A DNA stretch of 10,326 nt from Bacteroidia bacterium (GCA_025999935.1 BNXY01000066.1:1-10326); one strand, 5' to 3'; shown: positions 1-8,582, counted from the first letter of the stretch. Numbers and translations are program-made. The notes: generated by a model not told the origin, from the letters alone.

Positions 1-2
1 CT

Positions 3-1634
3 TATATCGGTTGTGCAGCACTCAGTTGTCATTCTCAATCCGAACCAAAAGAATATTTCGTCCACTCCGGCGAATTTGTCTGTGAATATCCGTTCAACGA
101 CACCACCAAATGGGCCATTACCTGCCGAGTTTGGGGGTTGCTGAAATACTATCATCCAAACGTTACGGCAGGCAAATTGGATTGGGACGAAGTTTTATTG
201 GATAGATTAGAAAATATTCATTCGGCTTCTACCCCGGAAATGGTTAATACAGAACTTAAAAAGATGTTGGATGTTGCCGGAAAATATACGCACAAAAGGG
301 ATGATAACTGGAATGATTCCTTAAACATGAATGTCAACTTATGCTGGTTGGATAATTCGTTTTTGAATGATACCCTGCAAAACGAGTTGAAAAAGATAGC
401 TTCACAATGGGTAAAACATCCGTCTTACTATAGTATCGGTTATGATTTGAATATGCCCTTCACAATTTCTAATGAAAAAGAATATAATTCCGGTGTCATA
501 TCTTCGTATCCATATCGTCTATTGGCTCTTTTTAGATATTGGAACATGATTTATTATTTCTCGCCCCATAAATATCTCATGGACAAATCGTGGGACACAA
601 CATTGAATGAATCAATTTTTCCATTCATCAACGCCACTGATGATCAGTCTTATAAGATAGCCCTTTTAAAATTAGCGGCAGCTCTCAATGACGGTCACGG
701 CTACCTTACTTTTGACAAAGAGTATCCCGGCGAAAGTAAGAATATTATTGAATTAGTGGATGGAAAAACAGTTGTGAGAATAGACAGAGGAGGATTAAGT
801 AAAGGAGATATAGTCAATAGCATCGGAGAACGGGATATAAATCATATCCGGGACAGTCTATCTGTTTTGATTTCGGCATCCACTCCAGGCAACAAAGAAT
901 ACCGTATAAACTGTTTTGTGGCTGAAATGATATTTTTCCATGAAACAGATGTTGCCATTTCAAGAGAGGATCAAAAATTAACAGTTCATGCACTTCCCTA
1001 TCCTTTTAAGAAGACAGATACACTCCCCCACAGATGGCTTACCAATGATATCGGCTATGTTGATTTGTCATTATTAACAACAGAATATATTGATTTGATA
1101 TTTCAATCTTTTTCAGATGCGGAAGGTATTATTTTTGATTTGCGGAAAACAGGACCCTATAAGTATAATGTGATCCAATTGGAATGTTATCTGTCTGACC
1201 AAAAAGTGATCCGTTTGTTTCCGCTTATTGTGCCGGATGGGGGACATCCCGGAACTTATTATTGGGCAAAAGATATACAATACACCATTCCAGATAGCAT
1301 AGAGTGTCCTCAATTTAAAGGGAAAATTATTTTTTTAATTGATGAAAGTACTCAAAGTTCTTTGGAATCGCGAGCTTGGGGTGCTCGTGCTAATTACAAC
1401 GCAATACTGATTGGACGTCCTACATCTGGAGCATTGGGACAAGTTATACGTTTTCCTCTTTTGGAAAATTATACGGCAATCTTTTCCGGAATTGGCGCTT
1501 TTTCATCAGATGGGACAGAATTACAACGAAAAGGCATCATTCCCGATATTGAGGTTTATCCTACTATGGAATCTATCAAAGCCGGTAAGGATGAGATTTT
1601 AGAGGCTGCTATTGAGTATTTAAATATAAATTAG
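3..1634 (+). CDS. S41-family serine peptidase (5'-truncated by window edge)
   Basis: The frame is open from the first bases of the window, so the true start lies upstream; 543 residues are visible. A TTG at 138 is not a credible start, because the family-typical segment ending VWGLLKYYHPNV runs straight through it. The first visible residues (YIGCAALSC) look like the end of a signal peptide, possibly of a lipoprotein, though neither cysteine sits in a perfect lipobox. The middle part (nt ~780-900) is PDZ-like, with GGLSKGDIVNSI. A likely catalytic His is in LNDGHGYL (codon 696-698). The likely nucleophile is the first Ser of TQSS (codon 1356-1358), followed by GRPTSGALG and by GIIPDIEVYPT near the C terminus. 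There is no Lys at the CtpA-type position, so this is the tricorn-like S41B Ser/His type rather than the Ser/Lys type. It probably cleaves peptides or unfolded proteins in the periplasm or at the cell surface; the substrate is unknown. Family assignment is firm, function is inferred. Confidence 0.88.
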   Translation, partial: YIGCAALSCHSQSEPKEYFVHSGEFVCEYPFNDTTKWAITCRVWGLLKYYHPNVTAGKLDWDEVLLDRLENIHSASTPEMVNTELKKMLDVAGKYTHKRDDNWNDSLNMNVNLCWLDNSFLNDTLQNELKKIASQWVKHPSYYSIGYDLNMPFTISNEKEYNSGVISSYPYRLLALFRYWNMIYYFSPHKYLMDKSWDTTLNESIFPFINATDDQSYKIALLKLAAALNDGHGYLTFDKEYPGESKNIIELVDGKTVVRIDRGGLSKGDIVNSIGERDINHIRDSLSVLISASTPGNKEYRINCFVAEMIFFHETDVAISREDQKLTVHALPYPFKKTDTLPHRWLTNDIGYVDLSLLTTEYIDLIFQSFSDAEGIIFDLRKTGPYKYNVIQLECYLSDQKVIRLFPLIVPDGGHPGTYYWAKDIQYTIPDSIECPQFKGKIIFLIDESTQSSLESRAWGARANYNAILIGRPTSGALGQVIRFPLLENYTAIFSGIGAFSSDGTELQRKGIIPDIEVYPTMESIKAGKDEILEAAIEYLNIN

Positions 1635-1666
1635 CATTTATGACTACAATACATACTCAACATTGA

Positions 1667-1867
1667 GGACTCTTCGTACCATTGAAACTCAAACAGCCTA
1701 TTACGCTCAAGGCCGGTCGAGCCGCCGATATCGTCCCTGTTGTTAATGGCAAAATACCATGGAACATTGGGTAAAGAAGCCGGTCTTGAATGGGGTGGCG
1801 CTTGGATGCGCTTAATGCTTTTGGAATCGGTTGGGATGCGGCGCATTACCAATTCGCAGCATTGTAG
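1667..1867 (+). pseudogene. Remnant of an M15 (VanY/endolysin-like) peptidoglycan peptidase
   Basis: Consecutive pieces of one conserved domain appear in order but in different frames. RTIETQTAYYAQGR lies at 1675-1716 (frame 1), GRAADIVPVVNGKIPWN at 1715-1765 (frame 3), LGKEAGLEWGGAWMR at 1767-1811 (frame 2 relative to the first), and GWDAAHYQF with its stop at 1829-1867. These match the peptidase_M15_4 order: an RT..Q..LYAQGR helix, the SxHxxGxAxD zinc site, NGxxxWD, GLEWGG, and a final zinc-ligand PHFQ motif. In the zinc site the expected Ser and His are Ile and Leu, and the segment between YAQGR and GRAAD is missing. The living homologues cleave D-Ala-D-Ala or L-Ala-D-Glu bonds in peptidoglycan and are often phage lysins. 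The copy cannot make an active enzyme. It sits in the 266-bp gap after the S41 gene and 33 bp from the stop of the convergent MG2 gene. Confidence 0.75.
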
Positions 1868-1900
1868 TTATCCTTAAACTCTTTTTCATCGCAGTTGCTA

Positions 1901-4420
1901 TTAATCCGAGATAACCGGTATTCCGTCTTTCGTTAATCCTTCAGCGCTGACAGACATCTTTTTGCATGAATTATTATTGTAAAAAACGACACCGGCTTGG
2001 CCGAGACTGTCGGTCTTTACATCCGGACACCAATAGAGCGTTCGGCGGTAGTCAATTTCGCCGGGAATGGGCGTAGTTTTTTGATAATCGGGTGAATAAA
2101 ACGCTTCTGATGAAGAATATCCTTCTAATCTTGTAGCGCGATAACCGGTTTGCTTGCGAATAGGCGCTTCATACGGATAAACAAATATTCCAGCCAATCC
2201 GGCTTTGTCCCAATCCGGCATGATGTCTTTGGCCTCTCGGCGCTTGGTTCCTTCAAAAGAGACGGTTATTTTCTCAATTTCATCCAAAGGAATGCGTGAA
2301 ATATCCGGACGAGCATCCAAATTTTCCCAAATCCCCTTTTTTTCGTAATAAATTCCTGCTCCTTGAGCGCCATTATAGCTTATGGCGGGAATTGCTTTTC
2401 GGGCTTTTTCGTAACGAACTCCTGCTGTCAGAGCGGCGAGGTTGCTTATTCCGGGATTTGGATTCCCCATATTAAAATTTTTATCTCTATATTCCATATA
2501 GTCCCACATCGTATTATTATATGGAGGATCCAAACCATTATCTATGAAATAATTAAATTCCTTTTCGACATTGTAGGCAATATCCGGTTTAATTCGGCGG
2601 CCGGATACCAAAATTTCAGACAAATATTGCATCTTTTCCAATGCCGGGATGGAATCCGGTTGGTCTGAGCCGGAAAAAATACCGTCGATTCGTTTCGGAG
2701 CTACTATTTCTTCAAACGAATATGTTTTTGCGGACGGCAAGAATTGCCGGTCAAGCGTTATCAAGGTATTTATCGGCGTTTGATTGGAATCCGTCAGTAA
2801 TTCGATGAAGCACATTCCCTTAAATTCAGTTTCAAAAGAAAACACAAATTCGCCGTCTGAACCGGTCGTGTAAGATCCGGACAAAATATTGTCATTCAGA
2901 TAAATATTGGCTGTTACGTTGATGCCGCCCATCGGTTCTTTTTTCTTAAGAGACAGGATACGTCCTTTAACCAAGATTTCTTTTTCCATGTAATGCGCCG
3001 CCTTAAAAGATTCCAAGCCGGTTATTCCTTGAAAATACCGTCGCCAACCTTGAACCAGCATCAATAAATCAAGCGCCTCGGCATGTTGCAGGTCGTCGGA
3101 CTCCAAATAATAGGCTGGGTTTTCGATGTATCCTTTCAGTTCAGAACCCAAAAGCAGATTGGTGTAAAGGTTATCGGAGTACAAAGTTTTCATTTCCTTA
3201 CCGGCATCTCTGATCGCCACCGAAAAACAGGCTTCTTTCGGATTTCCTTGATTATCAAAAACCCGGAAGTTCATATTTACTTTTTCAAAAGCCTGATAAA
3301 CAGCCTTATCGGAAGATACGTCGATTGAACCTTTATCCGCTTTCCGGTTCACAAAAAAGAGCCGGTCGGATAAAATTTGGCCTTGAGAATTAAACAATGT
3401 CAGCCGGTTTACGCCGGAAGGTAAATCACTTATATCCAAATTATAATTTGTTTTTTGCTCTGCCGAATAAATATAGTGGAAAGATTGCACCTGTCCGTGG
3501 AAACTTATCACTAAGCCCAGATTTTCCGGCTCAATATCTTTCGTTCTTTGAAGCAACAGCGTTAATGTTTGGGTCTCTTGTCGAAGAAGATTCAATACAT
3601 ATCCGGAAGTAAGGCTGTTGGGTAGCTTAAACTTGTACATTTTTTTATCCTTTACAACAACCATTTGTTGCGGTTTTTTGGATGGGGTACATTCAAATGA
3701 TCCCATTCCTTTGTGGAGTGTGTTGAAACGGATTTCTTTTTTATCTTCATCTTTATAAATACATTCTACGTCAACGCTTTGGCCGTTTTCATCCGTTACT
3801 TTGAAAGCCACTTTGGAAGTCAACCCCTGAATGGTATGCCCGCCTTCCGGATAAAATGAAACTTTCAGATTTTTTACTTTTTCCAAAGGTTTTCGCATCT
3901 TATCGATAAAAGGCGAGCGTTTGTCAATTTCCGTATTCGCTTTTGGGTCAATCTCATCCATCTCTTCCGAACGGTAGATGGGAAAAACGCGTGAAAAGAG
4001 GCAATCATCGCCAAAATTCAACATGTAACGGGTGTAAGCTCTGATTTCGTAAAACCCCGGAGGCATCGTGTGCGGCAAAGTAAATTCCCCGTGACATTGT
4101 CCATCTTCAATTTTCAGTTTTTTACTGTCTTTCACTTCGCCGGACGGCGTGAGCAGTTCTACGTACAAAATCCGGCTTAGGCCGGTTGGTTGGTTCTGTC
4201 CGGTTGATATTAAATAAGCTTTGAACCAAATAGTTTCGCCTAAGAAATAGCCGGTATTGTCGAAATGAAGATATACTTTTTCCTGTGGATACAAGTAGTT
4301 GAAAGCTTGGATATTTTCCCCAAAAAAGAATAATTTTTCTTTTGTAACACCGGGTTGGGAAAAAGCCGGGAACTTTATCAATAGGAATAGAATGATATAG
4401 ATATATAATGTCCGTTTCAT
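1901..4420 (-). CDS. Exported macroglobulin-like (MG2) protein with degenerate plug-like C-terminal region
   Basis: The protein has 839 residues. Residues 1-22 form a signal peptide (MKRT, a hydrophobic run, then AFSQ). The N-terminal MG2-type beta-sandwich starts at ~44-70 (YPQEKVYLHFD...GETIWFKAYL). A second conserved block is VSFYPEGG at 187-194. GSELKGYI at 425-432 and ALDLLMLVQGWRRY at 449-462 are hallmarks of this Bacteroidetes family. A carboxypeptidase-like regulatory fold probably covers ~482-560. Residues ~598-750 resemble a much-degraded TonB plug (EILVSGRR, PLDEIEKITV, AGIFVYPY). The end has the family tail RRTLYWCPD...EGLTKDG. No barrel follows, so it is not a transporter by itself. 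It is the divergent paralogue of the 910-residue neighbour, and shares these blocks with it. The start at 4420 is supported by a promoter ~20 nt upstream. It acts in the periplasm or outer membrane; its partner and substrate are unknown. Confidence 0.88.
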   Translation of the reverse strand: MKRTLYIYIILFLLIKFPAFSQPGVTKEKLFFFGENIQAFNYLYPQEKVYLHFDNTGYFLGETIWFKAYLISTGQNQPTGLSRILYVELLTPSGEVKDSKKLKIEDGQCHGEFTLPHTMPPGFYEIRAYTRYMLNFGDDCLFSRVFPIYRSEEMDEIDPKANTEIDKRSPFIDKMRKPLEKVKNLKVSFYPEGGHTIQGLTSKVAFKVTDENGQSVDVECIYKDEDKKEIRFNTLHKGMGSFECTPSKKPQQMVVVKDKKMYKFKLPNSLTSGYVLNLLRQETQTLTLLLQRTKDIEPENLGLVISFHGQVQSFHYIYSAEQKTNYNLDISDLPSGVNRLTLFNSQGQILSDRLFFVNRKADKGSIDVSSDKAVYQAFEKVNMNFRVFDNQGNPKEACFSVAIRDAGKEMKTLYSDNLYTNLLLGSELKGYIENPAYYLESDDLQHAEALDLLMLVQGWRRYFQGITGLESFKAAHYMEKEILVKGRILSLKKKEPMGGINVTANIYLNDNILSGSYTTGSDGEFVFSFETEFKGMCFIELLTDSNQTPINTLITLDRQFLPSAKTYSFEEIVAPKRIDGIFSGSDQPDSIPALEKMQYLSEILVSGRRIKPDIAYNVEKEFNYFIDNGLDPPYNNTMWDYMEYRDKNFNMGNPNPGISNLAALTAGVRYEKARKAIPAISYNGAQGAGIYYEKKGIWENLDARPDISRIPLDEIEKITVSFEGTKRREAKDIMPDWDKAGLAGIFVYPYEAPIRKQTGYRATRLEGYSSSEAFYSPDYQKTTPIPGEIDYRRTLYWCPDVKTDSLGQAGVVFYNNNSCKKMSVSAEGLTKDGIPVISD

Positions 4421-4440
4421 GTCTGTGTATTAAGTTGTGG

Positions 4441-4476
4441 CAAAGCTATAAAAAAAATTGTAATTAACGTTGCAAC
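4441..4476 (-). promoter_or_regulatory. Promoter of the 839-residue MG2 gene
   Basis: On the minus strand TAGCTTTG (4448-4441) matches the Bacteroidetes -7 element TAnnTTTG exactly. Upstream, GTTG (4476-4473) is the best -33 candidate, at 24 nt, which is longer than the usual ~20. The expected transcript start lies near 4434, giving a leader of about 14 nt. The GTTG belongs to the 8-bp palindrome GTTGCAAC, which the divergent promoter also uses. Confidence 0.55.
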
Positions 4477-4498
4477 AACATATTTTTTTTTAACTTTA
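4469..4498 (+). promoter_or_regulatory. Promoter of the 910-residue MG2 gene
   Basis: GTTG at 4469-4472, an 18-nt gap, and TAACTTTA at 4491-4498 fit TTTG-N~19-TAnnTTTG with one mismatch in each box. The transcript would start near 4504, about 14 nt before the ATG at 4518. A run of nine T residues lies just upstream of the -7 box. There is no Shine-Dalgarno sequence, as is usual in this phylum. Confidence 0.5.
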
Positions 4499-4517
4499 CG
4501 CCATTAATTACTAATTT

Positions 4518-7250
4518 ATGAAAGTTATGAAACGGACAATTCCTTTTTTCTTTGTTATAGCTCTGCTGGTGTGGAATATCCCCATTTTTGGACAATTGAA
4601 GACAGATGCCTTGGTAGTATCCGGAACCGACCATGTTGTTGAACAGTTGGCGCTTTATCCGCAGGAAAAACTCCATCTTCATATTGACAAATCATTGTAT
4701 GTAACCGGTGAAACAATCTGGTTCCGCGCATGGTTGGTTGATGCCGCCTTGCATACGCCAACCGCACAAAGCGCTTACGTTTATGTGGAACTGATTAATC
4801 CGCTCGACTCCATAGTCCGGCGGGTAAGAATCAAATCAACCGACGGAGCTTTCTACGGTCAACTTGTATTGGATGAAAATTTAGTTGAAGGCAATTACAC
4901 GGTATGCGCCTATACCGAATATATGCAGAATCAAGGAAAGGATTATTTTTTCCGGAAACAGGTATATATCGGAAGTCCGCTTTCCTCCAAAATACATACG
5001 GATATTCAATTTCTGCCCGGCGCGAATAAAAATACGGTCAAAGCCGAATTAATTTTCACCAATATTGAAAATCAACGAAAAATCAAGGATGAACCGCTGT
5101 CGATTCAATTGAACAACCAGTTGGCGGAAGAGATCAAACTTTCAAAAGATTCCGTATTTCATTTTAACCTGAAACTCGATAAAAATAATTCAAAACAAAT
5201 CCTTTATATCGAATCCGGAAAATTGAAGAAATACATTTCCGTACCATCCGCTTCAGACGATTTTGATGTTTCTTTTTATCCCGAAGGTGGAAACCTGCTC
5301 GAAGATGTTCCTTGTTTAGTAGCTTTCAAAGCCTTGAAAGCAGACGGCTCCGCAGGGAAAATCACCGGGCGGCTGCTTGACAAGGAAGGTACGGAATACC
5401 TCAAATTATCCGGCATTCACGAAGGGATGGGCGGCTTTGCTTTCAAGCCGCAACCCGGAAAAACTTACTATGCCGAATGTACCAATGAAGAGGGCCTTAC
5501 GAAACGTTTCCCGTTACCGAAAGCCCAAACCAATGCCTACGGACTCAGCGTTGAAACGGAGGGCGACACCATTTATGCGTCTGTCCTTAAATCGTTTCTT
5601 ACGAACAATGCAAAGGATGAAAGTCCGTTGTACCTCTTATTGCACAGCCGGGGTATTATCCAATATTTTGCCCGGTGGAACAAAGACTATTCGAGCTTGT
5701 CTTTTGAGAAACAAGCCTTTCCGTCCGGTGTGTTGCAGGCGCTACTGTTGGACGAACAAATGAATCCCCTGAGCGAACGCTTGATTTTCTGTACAAACGA
5801 CGACCAAGCCGGCGTGAAGTTTCAGGCAGATAAAGAAAGTTACAAAGTGCGCTTTCCGGTCAATGCAAAAATAGAAATAACCGATATAGACGGCTATCCG
5901 GCATTAGGCAATTTTTCCGTATCTGTTACAGACGATTCCGATGTTCCTGTCGATTCGACCGAAACGATATTGACCTCGCTCCTGCTCTCTTCCGAATTGA
6001 AAGGACGAATAAACGATCCCGGCTTTTATTTTAGGGAAAATAATCCTTTGGCTTCTACGGCATTGGATTTGTTAATGCTGACCCAAGGCTGGCGGCGTTA
6101 TGATATTCCCCAAGCCTTGAAGGCGAACTATGAAACACCTGCAATCCCGGTAGAAAAAAGCATGGCGATAAGCGGCACAGTGAAATCATTGATACGAAAC
6201 AAGCCCATAGCAAAAAGCCGGGTTTATATTTTTGCTGAAAAGACCGATTATCTGGAAGAAACCCAAACCGACGACAAGGGACGTTTCACGTTCAACGGTT
6301 TTGAATGTCCTGACAGTACGGTATTTGTGGTACAGGCTTTAACAGAAAAGGGCGGTGATAAAACGGAACTGCTCCTCGATCCGGTTATTTATCCGAAAGC
6401 GCTGTCCATACGGAATTTTACCGGTTTGAATAAAAACGCTGTTCCGAAAAAGCCGGATGAAGAATCTTTCCGTTTGAATGGCTATATTGCCAAAGCAGAC
6501 CTGAAATACACCATAGAAAACGGTATGCGCACGATATATCTCGACGAAGTAACGGTAAAAGGGAAACGAATAGAGAACGAAGAACGCCATTCTTTTTTTA
6601 TGCCAAAGAATGTTTCCTCCGTTTATATGATGACCAGTGAAAAAATAGATGAAATTCAACCCATAAGTCTATCCGATCTGATTACTCATTTTCCATTTGT
6701 AGAAGCACGTGAAACAGATGAGGGTATGAAGGCTTTTATCATGTCAAAGAAGGTTAATAATATAATGGGAATCTATAATGAAACAAATTATGCTACTTTG
6801 GTGATTGATGATATGATAACGAGAAACTATGACTTGGACAATATGATTGATCCGTCCGGTATTGAAAAAATCGCCGTGTTAAAAAGTGCATTCGAAACTT
6901 TTTTATTAGGAGCCGACGGTATTTACGGAGCCATCGTTATCACAACAAAAAAAGGCTTTGTAAAGAAACCGTTCCCTATATTTAACATAAAAAGCGCTAC
7001 GCCTCTGGGGATTCAAAAACCGGTGGAATTTTATTCGCCCAAATACGAAACGACTGATGAACAGAACGACAAACAACCGGATTTACGAACCACCATTTAT
7101 TGGAATCCCAATGTACAACTTTCCCCGGAAGGTAATGCAACTATTGATTTCTACACAGCAGATGCAGCAGCGAGCTATTCGGTTGTAATCGAAGGCATCA
7201 CATTGGATGGTCAGATTATCAGAAGCGTAAACAAAATAAACGTGAAATAA
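4518..7250 (+). CDS. Exported macroglobulin-like (MG2) protein with TonB-plug-like domain, no barrel
   Basis: The protein has 910 residues. A signal peptide covers ~1-26 (MKVMKRT, a hydrophobic stretch, then IFGQ). The MG2-like domain begins at ~47-73 (YPQEKLHLHID...GETIWFRAWL). VSFYPEGGNLL is at 251-261, SSELKGRI at 491-498, and ALDLLMLTQGWRRY at 515-528. A carboxypeptidase-like regulatory domain lies at ~550-625 (ISGTVKSL...TDDKGRFTF). A TonB receptor plug-like segment lies at ~675-812 (LDEVTVKGKR, ISLSDLI, VIDD, GIEKIAVLKSA, GADGIYGAIVITTKKG). The family tail, TTIYWNPNVQL...EGITLDGQ, is at ~858-898. No outer-membrane barrel follows the plug, so the protein more likely binds or scaffolds at the envelope than transports. 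It is divergently arranged with its paralogue. An in-frame ATG at 4527 would give a start (MKRT) identical to that of the neighbour, so the exact start is open. Confidence 0.9.
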   Translation: MKVMKRTIPFFFVIALLVWNIPIFGQLKTDALVVSGTDHVVEQLALYPQEKLHLHIDKSLYVTGETIWFRAWLVDAALHTPTAQSAYVYVELINPLDSIVRRVRIKSTDGAFYGQLVLDENLVEGNYTVCAYTEYMQNQGKDYFFRKQVYIGSPLSSKIHTDIQFLPGANKNTVKAELIFTNIENQRKIKDEPLSIQLNNQLAEEIKLSKDSVFHFNLKLDKNNSKQILYIESGKLKKYISVPSASDDFDVSFYPEGGNLLEDVPCLVAFKALKADGSAGKITGRLLDKEGTEYLKLSGIHEGMGGFAFKPQPGKTYYAECTNEEGLTKRFPLPKAQTNAYGLSVETEGDTIYASVLKSFLTNNAKDESPLYLLLHSRGIIQYFARWNKDYSSLSFEKQAFPSGVLQALLLDEQMNPLSERLIFCTNDDQAGVKFQADKESYKVRFPVNAKIEITDIDGYPALGNFSVSVTDDSDVPVDSTETILTSLLLSSELKGRINDPGFYFRENNPLASTALDLLMLTQGWRRYDIPQALKANYETPAIPVEKSMAISGTVKSLIRNKPIAKSRVYIFAEKTDYLEETQTDDKGRFTFNGFECPDSTVFVVQALTEKGGDKTELLLDPVIYPKALSIRNFTGLNKNAVPKKPDEESFRLNGYIAKADLKYTIENGMRTIYLDEVTVKGKRIENEERHSFFMPKNVSSVYMMTSEKIDEIQPISLSDLITHFPFVEARETDEGMKAFIMSKKVNNIMGIYNETNYATLVIDDMITRNYDLDNMIDPSGIEKIAVLKSAFETFLLGADGIYGAIVITTKKGFVKKPFPIFNIKSATPLGIQKPVEFYSPKYETTDEQNDKQPDLRTTIYWNPNVQLSPEGNATIDFYTADAAASYSVVIEGITLDGQIIRSVNKINVK

Positions 7251-7268
7251 TTAAATGATTATCTGTAA

Positions 7269-7349
7269 ATGACTTATTACCTTCTTATTTAGATATATTC
7301 TTCAACATTAATAAAGATATTTAATGACAAACTAAAAATAACAAGTCAT
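7269..7349. repeat. Long-loop inverted repeat between convergent genes
   Basis: ATGACTTATTA (7269-7279) pairs with TAACAAGTCAT (7339-7349) at 10 of 11 positions across a 59-nt loop, in the 118-bp gap between the convergent MG2 and ATPase genes. No tight GC stem with a T-tract is present, so it is not a standard intrinsic terminator; no other terminator is visible here. Confidence 0.3.
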
Positions 7350-7368
7350 GATTAAAGCGAAAATAAGT

Positions 7369-8523
7369 TTATTTTAGATGATAGCCCGTTCCATAATTTT
7401 CCGTCAACCACAAATAGAAAAAGCGGTCGTAAACTTGATAAACTTTATTGTTTTCCGTAACGAGTTCTTTTTCTGTAAGTTGTTTTATAGCAGCTTGTAC
7501 GGAACTTGACGACAACAGGCTGTGCTTTTTTACAAATTCAGCCGAAGTGATATTTTGCGCTTTTCCCTCTTTGGCGATTGCATACAACACCTCTTTTTGT
7601 CGTTCGGGCAAAAGAGATAAAGTACCCTGAAACAAAGGCTGATAAGATTCTAATTTATTTTTTATGGCATACCGAATGTAAGAAATCGTACAGATTTCGT
7701 TTCGCTCTGTTAAAGAAAACAATTCATTAAACACACTTTGCAAATACCACGTATGCCCTTCAAAAAAATGATAGATTGCGTGAATATCTTCTGCGGAAAT
7801 CCACTTTTCTGAAGCATTAAAATGTTTGATTACAAATTCCGTATAAACATCTCTATCAATTACATCTAAATATAAAAGGCTTGCACTTTGATAAAAAGGG
7901 CGTGAATTGGAAAAGAAAATATTTTGCATCATTTGGCGTTGGCTACCGGCAAAAATGAAAATACCGTTGTTGCAATGCTGGATATGAGTCCGCAATAGCG
8001 CTTCGACATTTTTTTCAGGATATTTGGCTATCTGTTGAAATTCATCAATCGCTACGATGCAGGCTTTGTCGGCTGATTGAATGAACTTAAAGATTTCTCC
8101 CAATGTTATTTCCGGCTCTTTGATTTCTCCTAATCCAATGTCGAATACAGGGGCGGCAGTTACCGCATCTAACTTAAATGCAGGACGAAGCGAGGTAATT
8201 ATTGAAAAGAAATTATCGATAAACTTCTGTCCGTGCGGCTTTAAAATTTCAAATATTTGTTTTCCCAAGCAAAAGATGAATTCCCTCAAACTGGCCGTCG
8301 AATAAATATCGATAAAAAAAGTATGGTAATTCCCTGCAATTTCTTTCTGATGAAAACAATGGGTAATTAAGCCTGTTTTTCCCATTCTACGTGGCGAAAT
8401 CAGAACGGCATGATTGTCATTCGTTAATATTCTGACCAATTTTTTTGTTTCTTCTACCCGGTCGCAAAAATATTCATCGGATACGTATGCACCGGTTACA
8501 AATGGATTCCTGGATTTATTCAT
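7369..8523 (-). CDS. P-loop ATPase of the archaeal ATPase (ATPase_2, STAND-related) family
   Basis: The protein has 384 residues from the ATG at 8523. The family-typical N terminus NPFVTGAYV...FCDR (6-22) precedes Walker A SPRRMGKT (43-50, with Ser instead of the first Gly, common in this family) and Walker B CIVAIDE (155-161, Asp160/Glu161). A sensor-like FIFAGS is at 189-194, and GHTWYLQ at 256-262 corresponds to the STAND-type GxP helix. A winged-helix domain follows at ~310-358 (QNITSAEFV...SVQAAIKQLTEKELV), then the signature YDRFFYLWL (365-373). A TTG 18 nt upstream keeps the frame open, but it lies inside the promoter and can be excluded. The gene is monocistronic: a convergent gene lies downstream and decayed DNA upstream. 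Members are common in Bacteroidetes and Archaea with no settled function; a nucleic-acid-related or regulatory switch role is an inference from the fold. Confidence 0.88.
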   Translation of the reverse strand: MNKSRNPFVTGAYVSDEYFCDRVEETKKLVRILTNDNHAVLISPRRMGKTGLITHCFHQKEIAGNYHTFFIDIYSTASLREFIFCLGKQIFEILKPHGQKFIDNFFSIITSLRPAFKLDAVTAAPVFDIGLGEIKEPEITLGEIFKFIQSADKACIVAIDEFQQIAKYPEKNVEALLRTHIQHCNNGIFIFAGSQRQMMQNIFFSNSRPFYQSASLLYLDVIDRDVYTEFVIKHFNASEKWISAEDIHAIYHFFEGHTWYLQSVFNELFSLTERNEICTISYIRYAIKNKLESYQPLFQGTLSLLPERQKEVLYAIAKEGKAQNITSAEFVKKHSLLSSSSVQAAIKQLTEKELVTENNKVYQVYDRFFYLWLTENYGTGYHLK

Positions 8524-8538
8524 CGTAATTATTTTATG

Positions 8539-8570
8539 CAAAAGTAATTATTTAATTTGAATTATGCAAA
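8539..8570 (-). promoter_or_regulatory. Promoter of the ATPase gene
   Basis: On the minus strand TTTG (8570-8567), a 20-nt gap and TACTTTTG (8546-8539) match the Bacteroidetes consensus with no mismatch. The transcript would start near 8533, about 10 nt before the ATG at 8523, which fixes that ATG as the start. Confidence 0.75.
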
Positions 8571-8582
8571 TTGAATAATTTG
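8567..8582. promoter_or_regulatory. Inverted repeat over the -33 box (possible operator)
   Basis: CAAATT-GAAT-AATTTG is a perfect 6-bp inverted repeat whose left arm is the -33 element of the ATPase promoter. Its position suits an operator, but the area is very AT-rich and chance is possible. Confidence 0.3.

Noticed and set aside
138..140. TTG as start of the S41 peptidase
   Set aside because: The frame is open to the window edge and the upstream residues match the family, so the real start lies outside.
1631..1852. 73-codon open frame on the minus strand
   Set aside because: It is antisense to the M15 remnant, whose plus-strand pieces have clear family motifs.
5377..5763. 128-codon open frame on the plus strand
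   Set aside because: It overlaps the well-supported 910-residue gene in another frame and has no recognisable motif.
6339..6659. 106-codon open frame on the minus strand
   Set aside because: Antisense shadow of the plug-like region of the 910-residue protein.
1901..7250. TonB-dependent transporter genes
   Set aside because: Plug-like segments are present, but there is no C-terminal beta-barrel and the N-terminal part is MG2-type.
8539..8541. TTG as start of the ATPase
   Set aside because: It lies inside the -7 promoter element; the ATG at 8521-8523 fits the family N terminus and the predicted transcript start.
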